The notes below the pieces were generated by a model. The model had not been told where the DNA came from. It saw nothing but the letters and a program-made list of their open reading frames with translations, and did no database searches. A program made the position numbers and the translations under genes. A DNA stretch of 64,000 nt, taken from contig NZ_QOHG01000021.1 of assembly GCF_003319125.1 (NCBI RefSeq), positions 1-64,000 of the forward strand, given 5' to 3'. Position 1 is the stretch's first letter. Each line of letters begins with the position of its first letter. This DNA comes from Blastococcus sp. TF02A-26 (GTDB lineage Bacteria; Actinomycetota; Actinomycetes; Mycobacteriales; Geodermatophilaceae). Below, in pieces: positions 7,127-16,539 of this stretch.

Positions 7127-8226
7127 CGCTGAATGGTGGCAGACCGCACGGCGCGCACCCGCTCCCGGGCCGCGACCTGCGCGTCGTCGAGAGCGGCCGG
7201 CCCGTCGTCGGGGTCGATCGCCGCCCGGGAGCCGCCCACCGTCAGTTCCGCGTCCGCGGCCACCGACTGCTTCACCAGGGCCAGCGCGATCACGCCGAGC
7301 TCGTGGTGCCGCACGACGGAGCCGACCCGGCCCACCTCGCGGGCGCCGAGCAGCACCGGCGTCCCCGGCTCGGGCAGGTCCTCGCTGACGCCGTCCAGGT
7401 GCAGCAGGACGAACCGGCGCGGCGGCCGGCCCAGGTTGTGCACCCGGGCGACGGTCTCCTGCCCGCGGTAGCAGCCCTTCTGCAGGTGGACGGCGGTGCG
7501 CAGCCACTCCAGCTCGTTCGGGATCGTCCGGTGGTCGCTGTCGACGCCGAACCGGGGACGGCGGGCCTCGACCCGCAGCGCCTCGAAGGCGTCGATCCCG
7601 GCCAGGCCGGCGCCCGCGCCCAGGAGGGCGTCGGCGACGCCGTCGACGGCCGACCGCGGCACGAGGAGGTCCACGACCGGCGCGCCGTCGCCGATGGGCG
7701 GCATCCGGCGGGCCCAGCCGCCGCCGGCGAGCGGCTCGACGGCCGACGGCGCCGCCGGCACCGGGAGACCCGCGGCGGCGAGCACCTCGTCGCCGCGCGG
7801 TCCGACGAGCGACAGCAGCGCCCAGTCGGCGGTGACCAGCGCCGGCTCGACGCGCAGCATGAAGCGCATCCGGTCGAGGAAGGTGTGCAGCGCCGGTCCG
7901 GTGCCCGGCTCGACGTCGGCCCAGACGGTGCCGTCGAGTTCGGTGATCGCCAGGTGGTGCTCGACGTGTCCCTGCGGGGAGAGCAGGAGCGCCTCGGTGC
8001 CCGTGCGGTCCGCGAGGTGCTCGACGTGCTGGCTGAGCAGGCTGTGCAGCCAGGTCAGCCGGTCGGGCCCCGGGATCGCGAGCACGTCGCGGTCGCTGCG
8101 GTCGACCAGTCCGGCGCCCTCGGCCAGCTGCCGCTGCTCGCGCAGCGGGTCGCCGTAGTGGCCGGCGGTCCCGCCGGTCTCGACGGCGACGGCGCCCGGT
8201 CGGCTCAGCAGGGCGGATGGGGTCAC
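7123..8226 (-). CDS. ygfZ: YgfZ/GcvT-like folate-binding protein
   Basis: This 367-residue protein belongs to the YgfZ branch of the GcvT fold, which binds tetrahydrofolate and helps assemble or repair certain Fe-S enzymes. The diagnostic KGCYRGQE sequence with its conserved Cys lies around residue 248. Other family landmarks are LTWLHSLLSQHVE and the FEALRVEARRPRFGVD stretch before it. The GTG start overlaps the fur stop, and the stop overlaps the next gene, by 4 nt each. Co-transcription with a Fur regulator is consistent with an iron-sulfur role. Confidence 0.93.
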   Translation of the reverse strand: MTPSALLSRPGAVAVETGGTAGHYGDPLREQRQLAEGAGLVDRSDRDVLAIPGPDRLTWLHSLLSQHVEHLADRTGTEALLLSPQGHVEHHLAITELDGTVWADVEPGTGPALHTFLDRMRFMLRVEPALVTADWALLSLVGPRGDEVLAAAGLPVPAAPSAVEPLAGGGWARRMPPIGDGAPVVDLLVPRSAVDGVADALLGAGAGLAGIDAFEALRVEARRPRFGVDSDHRTIPNELEWLRTAVHLQKGCYRGQETVARVHNLGRPPRRFVLLHLDGVSEDLPEPGTPVLLGAREVGRVGSVVRHHELGVIALALVKQSVAADAELTVGGSRAAIDPDDGPAALDDAQVAARERVRAVRSATIQR

Positions 8227-8681
8227 GGTCGCTCCTCGGTCGTACGGCAGGACCGGCACGTCCCGGACAGGGCGACGTGGCCGATGTCCAGGCTGAAACC
8301 CAGATCGGCCGCCAGACGTTCCGCGGCGGCGTCGAGCAGGTGCGGATCCACCGAGTCGATGCCCCCGCACACCTGGCAGACGACGTGCAGGTGCGGGTGC
8401 TCGAAGGCGTGGTAGACCGGCGCGCCCTTGCCGAGGTGGGTGTGCCACACCAGGCCGAGCCGCTCGAGCAGCTCGAGGTTGCGGTAGACGGTCGAGGTGT
8501 CGGGCGCGGCGCCGTCCGGTCCCGCCTCCTCGCGCAGCCGCGCCCCGATGGCCTCCGGGGTGGCGTGCTCGAGGGCGGCGACCGCCGCGAGCACCTGCGT
8601 GCGCTGGGTGGTCAGCCGCAGGCCGCGGGCCCGGAGCCGCTCGGCGAGCGGCGCGGCGTCGGGTGCGGAGGAGTCGGCCAC
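8223..8681 (-). CDS. Fur-family metal-dependent regulator
   Basis: This is a 152-residue winged-helix regulator with the Fur layout. RLTTQRTQVLAAV and STVYRNLELLERLGLV form the DNA-binding domain, HAFEHPHLHVVCQVCG forms the His-rich metal site with one CxxC, and a second CRSC pair lies near the C-terminus. The two CxxC pairs would form the structural zinc site. Which metal or oxidant it senses (Fur, Zur, PerR or Nur type) cannot be decided from sequence alone. The start lies 70 nt inside the upstream cyclase gene. Confidence 0.9.
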   Translation of the reverse strand: MADSSAPDAAPLAERLRARGLRLTTQRTQVLAAVAALEHATPEAIGARLREEAGPDGAAPDTSTVYRNLELLERLGLVWHTHLGKGAPVYHAFEHPHLHVVCQVCGGIDSVDPHLLDAAAERLAADLGFSLDIGHVALSGTCRSCRTTEERP

Positions 8682-9556
8682 GGCCCCGAGCCTAGGCGCG
8701 CGAGGTCGGCGAACAGGTCGGCGTAGTCGGCGACCGGGACGCCGTCGACCGAGAGCCCGGGATCCCCGGTCACCCCGTCGATGCCGCCGGCCTCGCCCGC
8801 GGCGGTGAGCAGCGCGGCGTCCAGCGCCGGGTGCAGCAGCGCCCGGAGCGCCTCCCCCCGGTCGGGGACGGCGCGGGCGAGCGCGGCGACCAGCGCGTAG
8901 CAGCCCCAGTTGGAGGTGCCGGCCACCACGAGGTGGTCGACGGGTGTGCGGCAGGCGATCTCGCTGCCGTGCGGGACCGCAGTGGCCACCACGTCGAGCG
9001 GCACGGTGCCCATGCCGATCTCGTTGCCGCCGTCGCCGACCGCTCCGGTGGGCAGCCCGGGCAGGTCGAACGCGGCGTGCAGGGGCGCGGTCGAGGCGCT
9101 GATGTCCACCGCGCGCATGGTCATGACGCGGCCGTGCCGGTTGGGGCCCAGCCGCTCGACGGCGACGAGCGCACCGAGGTCCAGGGCGGCCACCGTCGTC
9201 CGGACCTCGTCCTCGGTGGCGTTCCGGGGCAGGACGACCGCGGGACCGCAGCCGGCCGCGCCCAGGCAGGCGTCGACGACCGGCCCGCACCACGCGTCGG
9301 TCAGCACGACCGGCTCGCCGCCGAGGACGGTCAGCGCCCGGGCGAGGACGGCAGCGCCCACCGGGCCGTCGGTCTCCGCGGCCGGCCGGGGCGCCCAGGC
9401 GATGTGCACGCCGGTGACCAGGCCGATCCGCCGTCCCGCGATCGCCGTCCCGGCCAGGACCGCCGCCAGGCGGGCGAGCTGCCCGGCCATCGGCGCCCCC
9501 AGGGCGGAGACGTCCCGGGCGCCGGGGCGCAGGACGGCGAGCTCGAGGGGGTCCAG
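8612..9556 (-). CDS. D-glutamate cyclase-like protein (DUF4392)
   Basis: D-glutamate cyclase converts D-glutamate to 5-oxo-D-proline. The protein shows the family motifs GLVTGVHI near the N-terminus, the central GDGGNEIGMGTV, and DHLVVAGTSNWGCYAL. The N-terminal segment starting LDPLELAVL, which fits the start of this domain, has no ATG, GTG or TTG. A CTG at 9556 with GGTGGAG 7 nt upstream, directly after the murL stop, is the best start; the first ATG is at 9490. The 3' end overlaps the fur gene by 70 bp. Position after murL suggests disposal or balance of D-glutamate, which is an inference. Confidence 0.8.
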   Translation of the reverse strand: MDPLELAVLRPGARDVSALGAPMAGQLARLAAVLAGTAIAGRRIGLVTGVHIAWAPRPAAETDGPVGAAVLARALTVLGGEPVVLTDAWCGPVVDACLGAAGCGPAVVLPRNATEDEVRTTVAALDLGALVAVERLGPNRHGRVMTMRAVDISASTAPLHAAFDLPGLPTGAVGDGGNEIGMGTVPLDVVATAVPHGSEIACRTPVDHLVVAGTSNWGCYALVAALARAVPDRGEALRALLHPALDAALLTAAGEAGGIDGVTGDPGLSVDGVPVADYADLFADLARLGSGPWPTPPHPTPRRSPSGSGPAACG

Positions 9557-9560
9557 CGGG

Positions 9561-10880
9561 CTACTCCACCGGGGCGCGGGCGTCGTCCAGCACCCGCCGC
9601 AGCACGGCGAGGTGCTCCTCGGGGACGGCGTGCTCGCCCCGCGGCGGGAGGAACCCGGCGACGGTCGAGCCGGTGACCGCGGCGAACGCGGCCGCCTCCT
9701 CGCCCAGCTCGCGCACCACCGGCTGGTCGCGCCAGGCGCGGCTGCCGGCCAGGTGCGCCATGGCGGCGGCGCTCTCGGCCCGCTCGCCGACGCAGTCGAA
9801 GGGCTTGTCGGTCGCCCAGAGCACGCGGAAGCCGTCGGCCAGGGAGAGGTCGGCCAGCGGGTTGCCGCCGAACATCCGCTGGGTCTCGGCCGGGGTGAGG
9901 AAGACCGCGAACACCAGGAAGGTGAACAGGCACTTGTCGCAGTGCAGGCACCAGCGCTGCGTCGCCTCGCCGCCCATGTGCCGCTGCGTGTACGAGCGGT
10001 TGCAGCTGAGGATGTGCTCGCGCAGCGGCAGCGCCGCGACCGCCGCCACGGTGGCCAGCTCCGACAGCTGGCGGGTGAGGCTGAAGTAGGTGACGCCGAC
10101 CTCGGCCGCGGCGGCGGCGAACAGCCGCTCGAACTCGTAGGACTTCGAGTACTGGTGGTTCACCGGCACGCCGTCGACCGACATCGTCTCCTCGTCGGCC
10201 GAGCGCTCGTTGGCGAAGACGACCGGGTCGTACCCGCCGAGGACGGCGACCAGCGTGGAGATCGCGGAGTTGATGGCGGTCACCGGCACGTGGCCGTTGA
10301 GCCCGCCCTCCTTCGTCCGCTGGATCATCAGCGGGTCCAGCCGGCGGCGGACGCCGAGCAGCGGGGCGCCGGCGGCACGGGCGACGTCGCGCTGGGCGTC
10401 GGTCGGGTTGACCGCCAGCGCCGTCCCCTCCGGGAGGACGACGAGGGCGAGCGCGGAGTCCTTGCCGCCCCCGACCGGGAGCAGCGCGCCGCGCCCGCCG
10501 GCCGCCGGAGCGGGGACCGCGGCCTCGCGCAGCTCCACCTCCCACCGCACCCCGTGCGGCAGCGGCAGCCGGTTGACCGCGGCGAACTCCCCCAGCCCGG
10601 AGCTGTAGGCGGCCTCTGCCACGGCGAACGCGGCCTTGCTGACCGCCCGCCGCACGACGACGTGCCCCGGGGCGGCGAGCTTGTAGTAGCTGGTGCCCAT
10701 GACCAGGTGGACCAGGTCGAGGGCGGCGTCGAGCTGCTCGGGCGCGGTCGTGCGCAGCAGCGCGGGGTCCAGCGTCAGCCGTTCGGTGAACTCGTCGTCG
10801 CCGAGCCGGTAGGAGAAGGCGGCCTCGCCGGTGGCGACGTCGAGGGAGCGGTCGGTGATCTCGAACGGCGGGGTGGTCAT
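9561..10880 (-). CDS. murL: UDP-MurNAc-L-Ala-L-Glu epimerase MurL
   Basis: MurL epimerises the terminal L-Glu of UDP-MurNAc-L-Ala-L-Glu to D-Glu, an ATP-dependent step described in Xanthomonas that replaces glutamate racemase. The 439-residue protein has a PP-loop-like VGGGKDS at residues 136-142, FANERSADEET, NHQYSKSYEFE, and a CNRSY...WCLHCDKC cysteine-rich region. These are the hallmarks I associate with MurL. Its ATG overlaps the murD2 stop by 4 nt. The pair murD2-murL in this order is the defining arrangement of the pathway. Confidence 0.9.
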   Translation of the reverse strand: MTTPPFEITDRSLDVATGEAAFSYRLGDDEFTERLTLDPALLRTTAPEQLDAALDLVHLVMGTSYYKLAAPGHVVVRRAVSKAAFAVAEAAYSSGLGEFAAVNRLPLPHGVRWEVELREAAVPAPAAGGRGALLPVGGGKDSALALVVLPEGTALAVNPTDAQRDVARAAGAPLLGVRRRLDPLMIQRTKEGGLNGHVPVTAINSAISTLVAVLGGYDPVVFANERSADEETMSVDGVPVNHQYSKSYEFERLFAAAAAEVGVTYFSLTRQLSELATVAAVAALPLREHILSCNRSYTQRHMGGEATQRWCLHCDKCLFTFLVFAVFLTPAETQRMFGGNPLADLSLADGFRVLWATDKPFDCVGERAESAAAMAHLAGSRAWRDQPVVRELGEEAAAFAAVTGSTVAGFLPPRGEHAVPEEHLAVLRRVLDDARAPVE

Positions 10881-12247
10881 CGGGCGGCTCCTGGGAGGGC
10901 GGTCGCGCCGGCGGCGAGCACGAGCTCGGTGAACCGCGCGGCCAGTTCCTCGTAGTTGCGGAAGCGGTTGTAGCTGGGGGCCCCGGGCGAGAGGAGGACG
11001 ACGCCGCCGGGCACCGCCGTCCCGAGGGCGGCCGCGACCGCCTCCTCCAGCGACGCCGTCTCGTGCACGGTCACCGCCGAGCTCCCGTCGGCCCGGCGGA
11101 CGTCGGCGGCCAACCGGGTCCCCGTGTCGGGCACGGTGACCAGCGTGACGGCGTCCCCGCGGGCGACCAACGCCGCGGCGAGGCCGGTGTAGTCCAGGCC
11201 GCGGTCCTGCCCGCCGGCGATGAGGGTCACCGGCCGCGGGGCGAGCGCGTCGAGGGCGGCCAGCACCGACACCGGGGTGGTGCTCAGCGTGTCGTCGACG
11301 ACGGTCACCTCGCCGAGGCGGGCGATCGGCGACAGCCGGTGCGGCAGCGCCTGGAAGGCCCCGACGGCGCCGAGCACCTGCTCGACGTGCGCGCCGAGGC
11401 CGAGCCCGAGCAGCGCGCAGGCGGCCAGCGCGACGCGCGCGTTGCCCAGGTTGTGCTCGCCCAGCAGGTGCTCCGGCCGCAGCGCGGCGGCCAGCCCGGC
11501 CGGCACCAGCTCGGTGGGGTCGACCAGCTGCGCGGGATCCAGGTAGCGCTCCGCGATCCGCCGGGCCTGCGGCGCCACCACCACCGACCGGACCGGGCAG
11601 CCGGTGAAGACGCGCAGCTTGTCGCGGTAGTAGGTCGCCACGTCCCCGTGCCAGTCCAGGTGCTCGGGCGCCAGCGAGGTGAGCGCGCCGAGGCCGGCGA
11701 AGTCGGGCACCGCGGCGGCCTGGTAGCTGGAGATCTCGACGACGAGCGTGCGGTCCGCCGCCGTCCCGTCCAGCAGCACGTCGAGCAGCGGGGTGCCGAT
11801 GTTCCCGGCGTGCACGGCCGGCCGGCCGGCCGCCTGCAGCGCGGCCGCGGTCAGCGCGCTGGTCGTGCTCTTGCCCTTCGTGCCGGTGACGCACAGCGTC
11901 GGGACGGCGCGGCGGGCGAACTCCGCGAGCGCGACACCCGTGCCGGTGGTGACGCAGGTCCGCTCGGCGAGCTCCCGCGCCTCGGGCCGGTAGGGACTGA
12001 TCCCCGGCGAGCGGACGACGACGTCGCACCCGGCCAGGTCGGCGACGTCGGCCGAGGCGGTGACGCCGCCGGGGACGTCCACGGGGCGGCTGTCGACGAC
12101 GTGCACGGCGGCGGCGCCGGCGGTCAGCGCCGCGCGGACGGCGGCCCGACCCTCGCGGCCGTGGCCCCAGACCCCGACCCGGACGCCGGCCAGCTCCTCC
12201 AGCCGAACGGAGCGCTCCCGCGGGGGTGCTGCGGGGGCCGGTTCCAC
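10877..12247 (-). CDS. murD2: UDP-MurNAc-L-alanine:L-glutamate ligase MurD2
   Basis: This Mur ligase of about 456 residues has an N-terminal Rossmann-like domain ([16 protein letters not shown]), the ATP loop [10 protein letters not shown] near residue 120, the central VVEISSYQ and LAPEHLDWH motifs, and a C-terminal domain with DDTLSTTP and [17 protein letters not shown]-like sequence. It is MurD-like, but its overlap with murL marks it as MurD2, which adds L-Glu rather than D-Glu to UDP-MurNAc-L-Ala. GTG at 12247 lies 8 nt after TAGAGT, pointing to a leaderless start of the eight-gene operon. Confidence 0.88.
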   Translation of the reverse strand: MEPAPAAPPRERSVRLEELAGVRVGVWGHGREGRAAVRAALTAGAAAVHVVDSRPVDVPGGVTASADVADLAGCDVVVRSPGISPYRPEARELAERTCVTTGTGVALAEFARRAVPTLCVTGTKGKSTTSALTAAALQAAGRPAVHAGNIGTPLLDVLLDGTAADRTLVVEISSYQAAAVPDFAGLGALTSLAPEHLDWHGDVATYYRDKLRVFTGCPVRSVVVAPQARRIAERYLDPAQLVDPTELVPAGLAAALRPEHLLGEHNLGNARVALAACALLGLGLGAHVEQVLGAVGAFQALPHRLSPIARLGEVTVVDDTLSTTPVSVLAALDALAPRPVTLIAGGQDRGLDYTGLAAALVARGDAVTLVTVPDTGTRLAADVRRADGSSAVTVHETASLEEAVAAALGTAVPGGVVLLSPGAPSYNRFRNYEELAARFTELVLAAGATALPGAAR

Positions 12248-12399
12248 GCCTGCCCACTCTACGGACCGGCGCCCGCGCCGACCGGCCGCCGAGCGGGACT
12301 CCCGGTAGGGTCGTCGGCGGTGTGCCGGGAAGTCTGGTCGGCGGCTGCTCCTCGGTGAGCAGGGCTGACCCGACCCCACCTCCCCCTGGAGCCGCTCCC

Positions 12400-13791
12400 G
12401 TGCCCAGTTCCGCCTCCGGTGCCCCCCGCCTCCTCGGCCGCGGGTCCTGGACCGAAGCCGAGCGGATCGCCCGGGTCCTCCGCAAGGAGACCGTCGGCGG
12501 CGTCCTCCTCCTGATCGCCGCGCTGGTCGCGCTGGTCTGGGCCAACTCGCCCTGGTCGGCGGCGTACGAGACGCTGCGCGACACCCGCGTCGGGCCGGAG
12601 GCGCTGCACCTGGACCTGACGCTGGGCACCTGGGCGGCCGACGGGTTGCTGGCGATCTTCTTCTTCGTCGCCGGCCTGGAGCTCAAGCGCGAGTTCGTCG
12701 CCGGGGACCTGCGCGAACCCCGCCGGGCCGCGTTGCCGATCGCGGCCGCCGTGGGCGGCATGGCGGTGCCCGCGCTGCTGTTCGTGCTGTTCAACCTCGG
12801 CCGCGACGACGGCGCGCTGCAGGGGTGGGCCATCCCGAGCGCGACCGACATCGCCTTCGCCCTCGCCGTCCTCGCCGTGATCAGCACGCACCTGCCCAGC
12901 GCGCTGCGCACCTTCCTGCTGACCCTGGCCGTGGTCGACGACCTCCTGGCCATCATGGTGATCGCGGTCTTCTACACGTCCGAGCTGGCGGTGACCCCGC
13001 TGCTGCTCTCGCTCGTGCCGCTGGCCGTCTTCGGGTTCCTGGTGCAGAAGCGGATCCGGTCCTGGTGGCTGCTGCTCCCCCTGGCCGCGGTGACGTGGGT
13101 GCTGATGCACGAGTCCGGCGTCCACGCCACGGTGGCCGGGGTCCTGCTGGCCTTCACCGTGCCCGTGGTCCGCAGCGAGGCCGCCGGCGGGCCCGACGCC
13201 GGGCCGGGGCTGGCCGAGCACTTCGAGCACCGCATCCGTCCGCTCTCGGCCGGTGTCGCCGTCCCGGTGTTCGCCTTCTTCTCCGCCGGCGTCACGATCG
13301 GCGGCCTGTCGGGGCTGGCCGACTCGGCCACCGACACCGTGGCCCTGGGCATCGCGGTGGGGCTGGTGGCGGGCAAGGCCATCGGCATCACCGCGGCCAC
13401 GTGGCTGGTCGCGCGGTTCACCCGGGCCCAGCTCGACGAGAACCTGGGCTGGCCCGACGTCGTCGGCCTGGCCCTGCTCGGCGGCATGGGCTTCACCGTC
13501 TCGCTGCTCATCACCGAGCTGGCGTACGGGCTGGGCTCGCCGACCTACGACCACGCCAAGGTGGGCATCCTCGTCGGGACCGTCGTCGCCGCCCTGCTGG
13601 CCGCGGTGATCCTCCGGGCCCGCAACCGCCGCTACCGGCAGATGTTCATGGAGGAGCGGGTCGACCGCGACGCCGACGGGATCCCCGACGTCTACCAGGT
13701 CGAGAGCGTGGACGACCGCGCCGACCACGTGTCCCGCTGGGGCGACGCACCGCCGCCGGGCCGGTCCGCGGGCGGTTCCGCCGACGGCTGA
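12400..13791 (+). CDS. nhaA: Na+/H+ antiporter NhaA
   Basis: NhaA exchanges sodium for protons across the inner membrane to control pH and salt. The roughly 463-residue protein has about 12 hydrophobic helices, the family motifs [45 protein letters not shown] with the transport Asp pair, and a C-terminal charged tail of about 60 residues containing [12 protein letters not shown] at 12400 has GGAG 8 nt upstream; GTG at 12355 has no ribosome site. A TAGGGT hexamer at 12306-12311 could be its promoter, divergent from murD2. Confidence 0.95.
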   Translation: MPSSASGAPRLLGRGSWTEAERIARVLRKETVGGVLLLIAALVALVWANSPWSAAYETLRDTRVGPEALHLDLTLGTWAADGLLAIFFFVAGLELKREFVAGDLREPRRAALPIAAAVGGMAVPALLFVLFNLGRDDGALQGWAIPSATDIAFALAVLAVISTHLPSALRTFLLTLAVVDDLLAIMVIAVFYTSELAVTPLLLSLVPLAVFGFLVQKRIRSWWLLLPLAAVTWVLMHESGVHATVAGVLLAFTVPVVRSEAAGGPDAGPGLAEHFEHRIRPLSAGVAVPVFAFFSAGVTIGGLSGLADSATDTVALGIAVGLVAGKAIGITAATWLVARFTRAQLDENLGWPDVVGLALLGGMGFTVSLLITELAYGLGSPTYDHAKVGILVGTVVAALLAAVILRARNRRYRQMFMEERVDRDADGIPDVYQVESVDDRADHVSRWGDAPPPGRSAGGSADG

Positions 13792-14123
13792 AAAAGCTCG
13801 TTGCCGACCTCCGGAACCAGTCGTACCGTCGAGGTACACGAGAGAGGAGGTGGTCCGTAACTTGCATGCTTACAGGACACGTGAGGTGGCTGTCCGCTAG
13901 CCGCCGTCCAGATGGGCCGCCCGTTCGGAGTGGAATCCGAACGACGGCATGATCGCCCGTCCGTCGTACGGCGGCGAGCGAGAACCGGACAGTCACCCGA
14001 CCCCCGGGCCGCCGACGTTTGTCCAGTCGGCCCGCGTGCAGCTCCCCCGTTCGACGGGGCAGGGCGCAGCGGAACAGCCCGGGGGTTGTCCGTTCCCGGG
14101 GTCCTCCGGCTAGGTTCCGTCCC
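13792..14123 (+). other. 332-nt gap with hairpins and a strong Shine-Dalgarno-like sequence
   Basis: No ordinary gene fits here. A short hairpin (GTACC/GGTAC, 13823-13837) is followed by GAGAGGAGG (13842-13850), then two overlapping short frames: a 16-codon frame from GTG 13850 ending at 13900, and a 28-codon frame from ATG 13866. An 8-bp hairpin lies at 13922-13943. The spacing from the ribosome site to the starts is either too short or too long, so translation is uncertain. A structured leader RNA or small RNA is possible. A TAGGTT promoter hexamer at 14111-14116 belongs to the next gene. Confidence 0.35.
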
Positions 14124-14831
14124 GTGATGCTGGCCGGGCGGCCCGTCGAGACCGACCTCTCCGCCGCCGCGTGGCTCGTCGAGGCCCTGGCCTCCGCCGC
14201 GCGCGGCACCGTCGCCGCCCTCGTGCCGGCCGGCTTCCCCGCTCACGCGCGCGTGCTGCACCCCGCCGTCCGCTACGACGGCGACGACGACGTCGACGTC
14301 CGCTGGGACGAGGTCGCCGCGTACAACGGCACCCGCGCGCACCGGCTCATGCAGTGGCCGGGGATCACCGGCTCGTGGGACTACGTCGGCGAGGAGGACC
14401 AGCCCGACGTCTGGAACGACACCCCCGCTCCCGGGCACCTGCCCGCGCACGTGGCGGTGGAGCTGGCCGGGGTGCTGACCGCCGCGACGACGACGCCGGA
14501 CCGGTGCTGGTTCGGCGCCTGCGACGAGACCGCGGCCGGGCCCCGCCTGACGCTGCCCTCGTGCGAGCTGCTGCTGGTCAGCGGTCCGATCACCCTCGCT
14601 GCGGCGAACATGGCCGCCGAGCCGCAGGAGCAGAGCCCCGCGCTGTGGTGGCCGGCCGACCGCGCCTGGTGCGTGGCCACCGACCCGGAGCTGATGAGCA
14701 CCTACGTCGCCGGCCCCGTCGAGGTCGTGGACGCGCTGCTCGCCTCGCGGCTGGAGGTGCACCCCGCCCGGGCCGACGACCCGGTGGGCTACGCCGCCGA
14801 CGCGGTGAACCCGGTCGCCCCGCGCAGCTGA
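14124..14831 (+). CDS. Hypothetical protein, unassigned family
   Basis: I do not recognise this 235-residue protein. It is acidic and soluble, with no signal peptide or membrane helix. Notable segments are RYDGDDDVDVRWDEVAAYNG, ITGSWDYVGEEDQPDVW, CWFGACDETAAG and ALWWPADRAWCVATDPEL, with many Trp and three Cys. GTG at 14124 lies 7 nt after TAGGTT (14111-14116), which makes a leaderless start likely; ATG at 14127 follows directly. It is a single-gene unit convergent with the DUF885 gene. Confidence 0.65.
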   Translation: MMLAGRPVETDLSAAAWLVEALASAARGTVAALVPAGFPAHARVLHPAVRYDGDDDVDVRWDEVAAYNGTRAHRLMQWPGITGSWDYVGEEDQPDVWNDTPAPGHLPAHVAVELAGVLTAATTTPDRCWFGACDETAAGPRLTLPSCELLLVSGPITLAAANMAAEPQEQSPALWWPADRAWCVATDPELMSTYVAGPVEVVDALLASRLEVHPARADDPVGYAADAVNPVAPRS

Positions 14832-14862
14832 ACGGCGGGCGGAACCGCCGTTGCGCGCGGAG

Positions 14863-16539
14863 TCAGAGTCGGGCCAGCTCGGACTCCAGGTCGTCCAGGC
14901 CCAGGGAGCCCTGTGCCAGCGCCGCCATGTGCCACGCCCTGAGGTCGAAGCCCGCTCCCCGGCTGCGGCGGGCGGCCTCCCGTCCGGCCAGCCACGCCCG
15001 CTCGCCCAGCTTGTAGCTGATCGCCTGCCCGGGGACGCCGAGGTAGCGCACCAGCTCGCTGTCGAGGAACGCCGCGGTGCTGCCGCTGTGCTCGCCGAGG
15101 AAGGCCCGCGCCAGCTCCGGCGTCCACGGGCGGCCGCGGTGCTCGGCGAGGACCCCGTCGGCGTCCGCGGGCACCGGGAGGCCCAGGTGCATCCCGAGGT
15201 CGACGACGACCCGCATCGCCCGCAGCTGCTGGCCGTCCAGGTAGCCCAGGCGGGCCCACGGCTCGGTGAAGTAGCCGAGCTCGTCCATGAGCCGCTCGGC
15301 GTAGAGCGCCCAGCCCTCGATGTCGGCGCCCACCATCCCCACCGACGTCTGGAAGGTCGACAGCTCTCCCGCGCAGAGCACCCACTCGGCCAGCTGCAGG
15401 TGGTGGCCGGGAACGCCCTCGTGGTACCAGATCGAGACGAGGTCCCACAGCGGGAACCGCTCGCGGCCGAGGACCGGTAGCCAGGTGCGCCCCGGCCGGG
15501 AGAAGTCCTGCGACGGCTGCGTGTAGAACGCGCCGGCCGCGCTGCCGGGCGGCGACACCACCGCCTCCACGCGGCGGATCGGGCCGGCGATGTCGAAGTG
15601 CGTGCCGTCGAGGGCCTCGATCGCCCGGTCCATGACGCCCTGCAGGTACGCGCGGGTCGCCTCGACGCCGTCCACCGCCGGACCGTTGCGCTCGACCCAG
15701 CGCATCCCCTCCAGCGGAGAGGCACCGGAGAGCACCTCGCCGGCGGCCCGGCGCTGCTCGGCCAGCAGCCGGCGGTGCTCGTCCCACCCGAACGCGTAGG
15801 CCTCCTCCAGCCGGCCGCCGGACCCCAGCTCGGCGCCGGTCCAGCGACGGGCGGCGAGGGCGTACCGCTCCCGGCCGACGGCGTCGGGCGTGCCCTCGGC
15901 CCGCGGGAGGTACTCGTCGCGCAGGAAGTCGCGGACCTCGGCGACGGCGGCGTCCGCGGCCGTGGCGGCGGCATCCAGGTCGCGTCGCAGGACCTCGGGA
16001 CCGGCGGCGGCGAACGTGCCGAACCAGGGCCCGGCCAGCCAGGTGTCGAGCTGGCCGACGACGGTGCGCACCTGTCGCGGGGCCACCAGCAGCCCCCGGC
16101 CGGCTCCCTCCCGCAGGGTGGCCACGAACCCGCGGTACGCGGCCGGGACCCGCGCCATCCGCCGCACCAGGAGGGACCAGTCCTCCTCGGTCGCCGCGGG
16201 CATGAGCATGAACACCTGGCGGACGGCGTGCACCGGGCTGAACAGGTGGGAGAGCTCGCGGAGCCCCTCGCCCGAGTCGAGCCACGCCAGCTCGGCGCCG
16301 AGCCGCTCACCCAGCAGGCGGGCGCAGCGGCGTGCGGCCGCGTCGGGCGCCGGAGCCGCCGCCAGCTCCGCGAGCGTGCGGCGGGCCAGCTCCGCACGCG
16401 CCTCGAGGCCCTCCGGGCCGGTGTCGGGCAGCCGGTCGGAGGCCTCGCCCAACGACGTGGCGACCAGCGGGTCCAGCTCGCACAGCTGCGCGACGTGGCG
16501 GTCGGCGACCTGGCGCGGGCCGGGGGCCGGCGCGCTCAC
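14863..16539 (-). CDS. DUF885 family protein, probable metallopeptidase
   Basis: The 558-residue protein has the DUF885 plan: a long helical N-terminal half, then SIWYHEGVPGHHLQLAEW, where HExxxHH-like zinc residues sit, and a downstream EGWALYAERLMDELGYF that supplies the distant Glu. Members are predicted zinc peptidases or carboxypeptidases; substrates are mostly unknown. No signal peptide is visible, so it is probably cytoplasmic. The GTG start overlaps the stop of the lipocalin-like gene by 4 nt (16536-16539), so the two are co-expressed. Confidence 0.88.
   Translation of the reverse strand: MSAPAPGPRQVADRHVAQLCELDPLVATSLGEASDRLPDTGPEGLEARAELARRTLAELAAAPAPDAAARRCARLLGERLGAELAWLDSGEGLRELSHLFSPVHAVRQVFMLMPAATEEDWSLLVRRMARVPAAYRGFVATLREGAGRGLLVAPRQVRTVVGQLDTWLAGPWFGTFAAAGPEVLRRDLDAAATAADAAVAEVRDFLRDEYLPRAEGTPDAVGRERYALAARRWTGAELGSGGRLEEAYAFGWDEHRRLLAEQRRAAGEVLSGASPLEGMRWVERNGPAVDGVEATRAYLQGVMDRAIEALDGTHFDIAGPIRRVEAVVSPPGSAAGAFYTQPSQDFSRPGRTWLPVLGRERFPLWDLVSIWYHEGVPGHHLQLAEWVLCAGELSTFQTSVGMVGADIEGWALYAERLMDELGYFTEPWARLGYLDGQQLRAMRVVVDLGMHLGLPVPADADGVLAEHRGRPWTPELARAFLGEHSGSTAAFLDSELVRYLGVPGQAISYKLGERAWLAGREAARRSRGAGFDLRAWHMAALAQGSLGLDDLESELARL

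Noticed and set aside
12259-13839. Minus-strand open frame across nhaA
   Set aside because: His/Gly/Gln-rich shadow; nhaA on the plus strand has clear motifs and helices.
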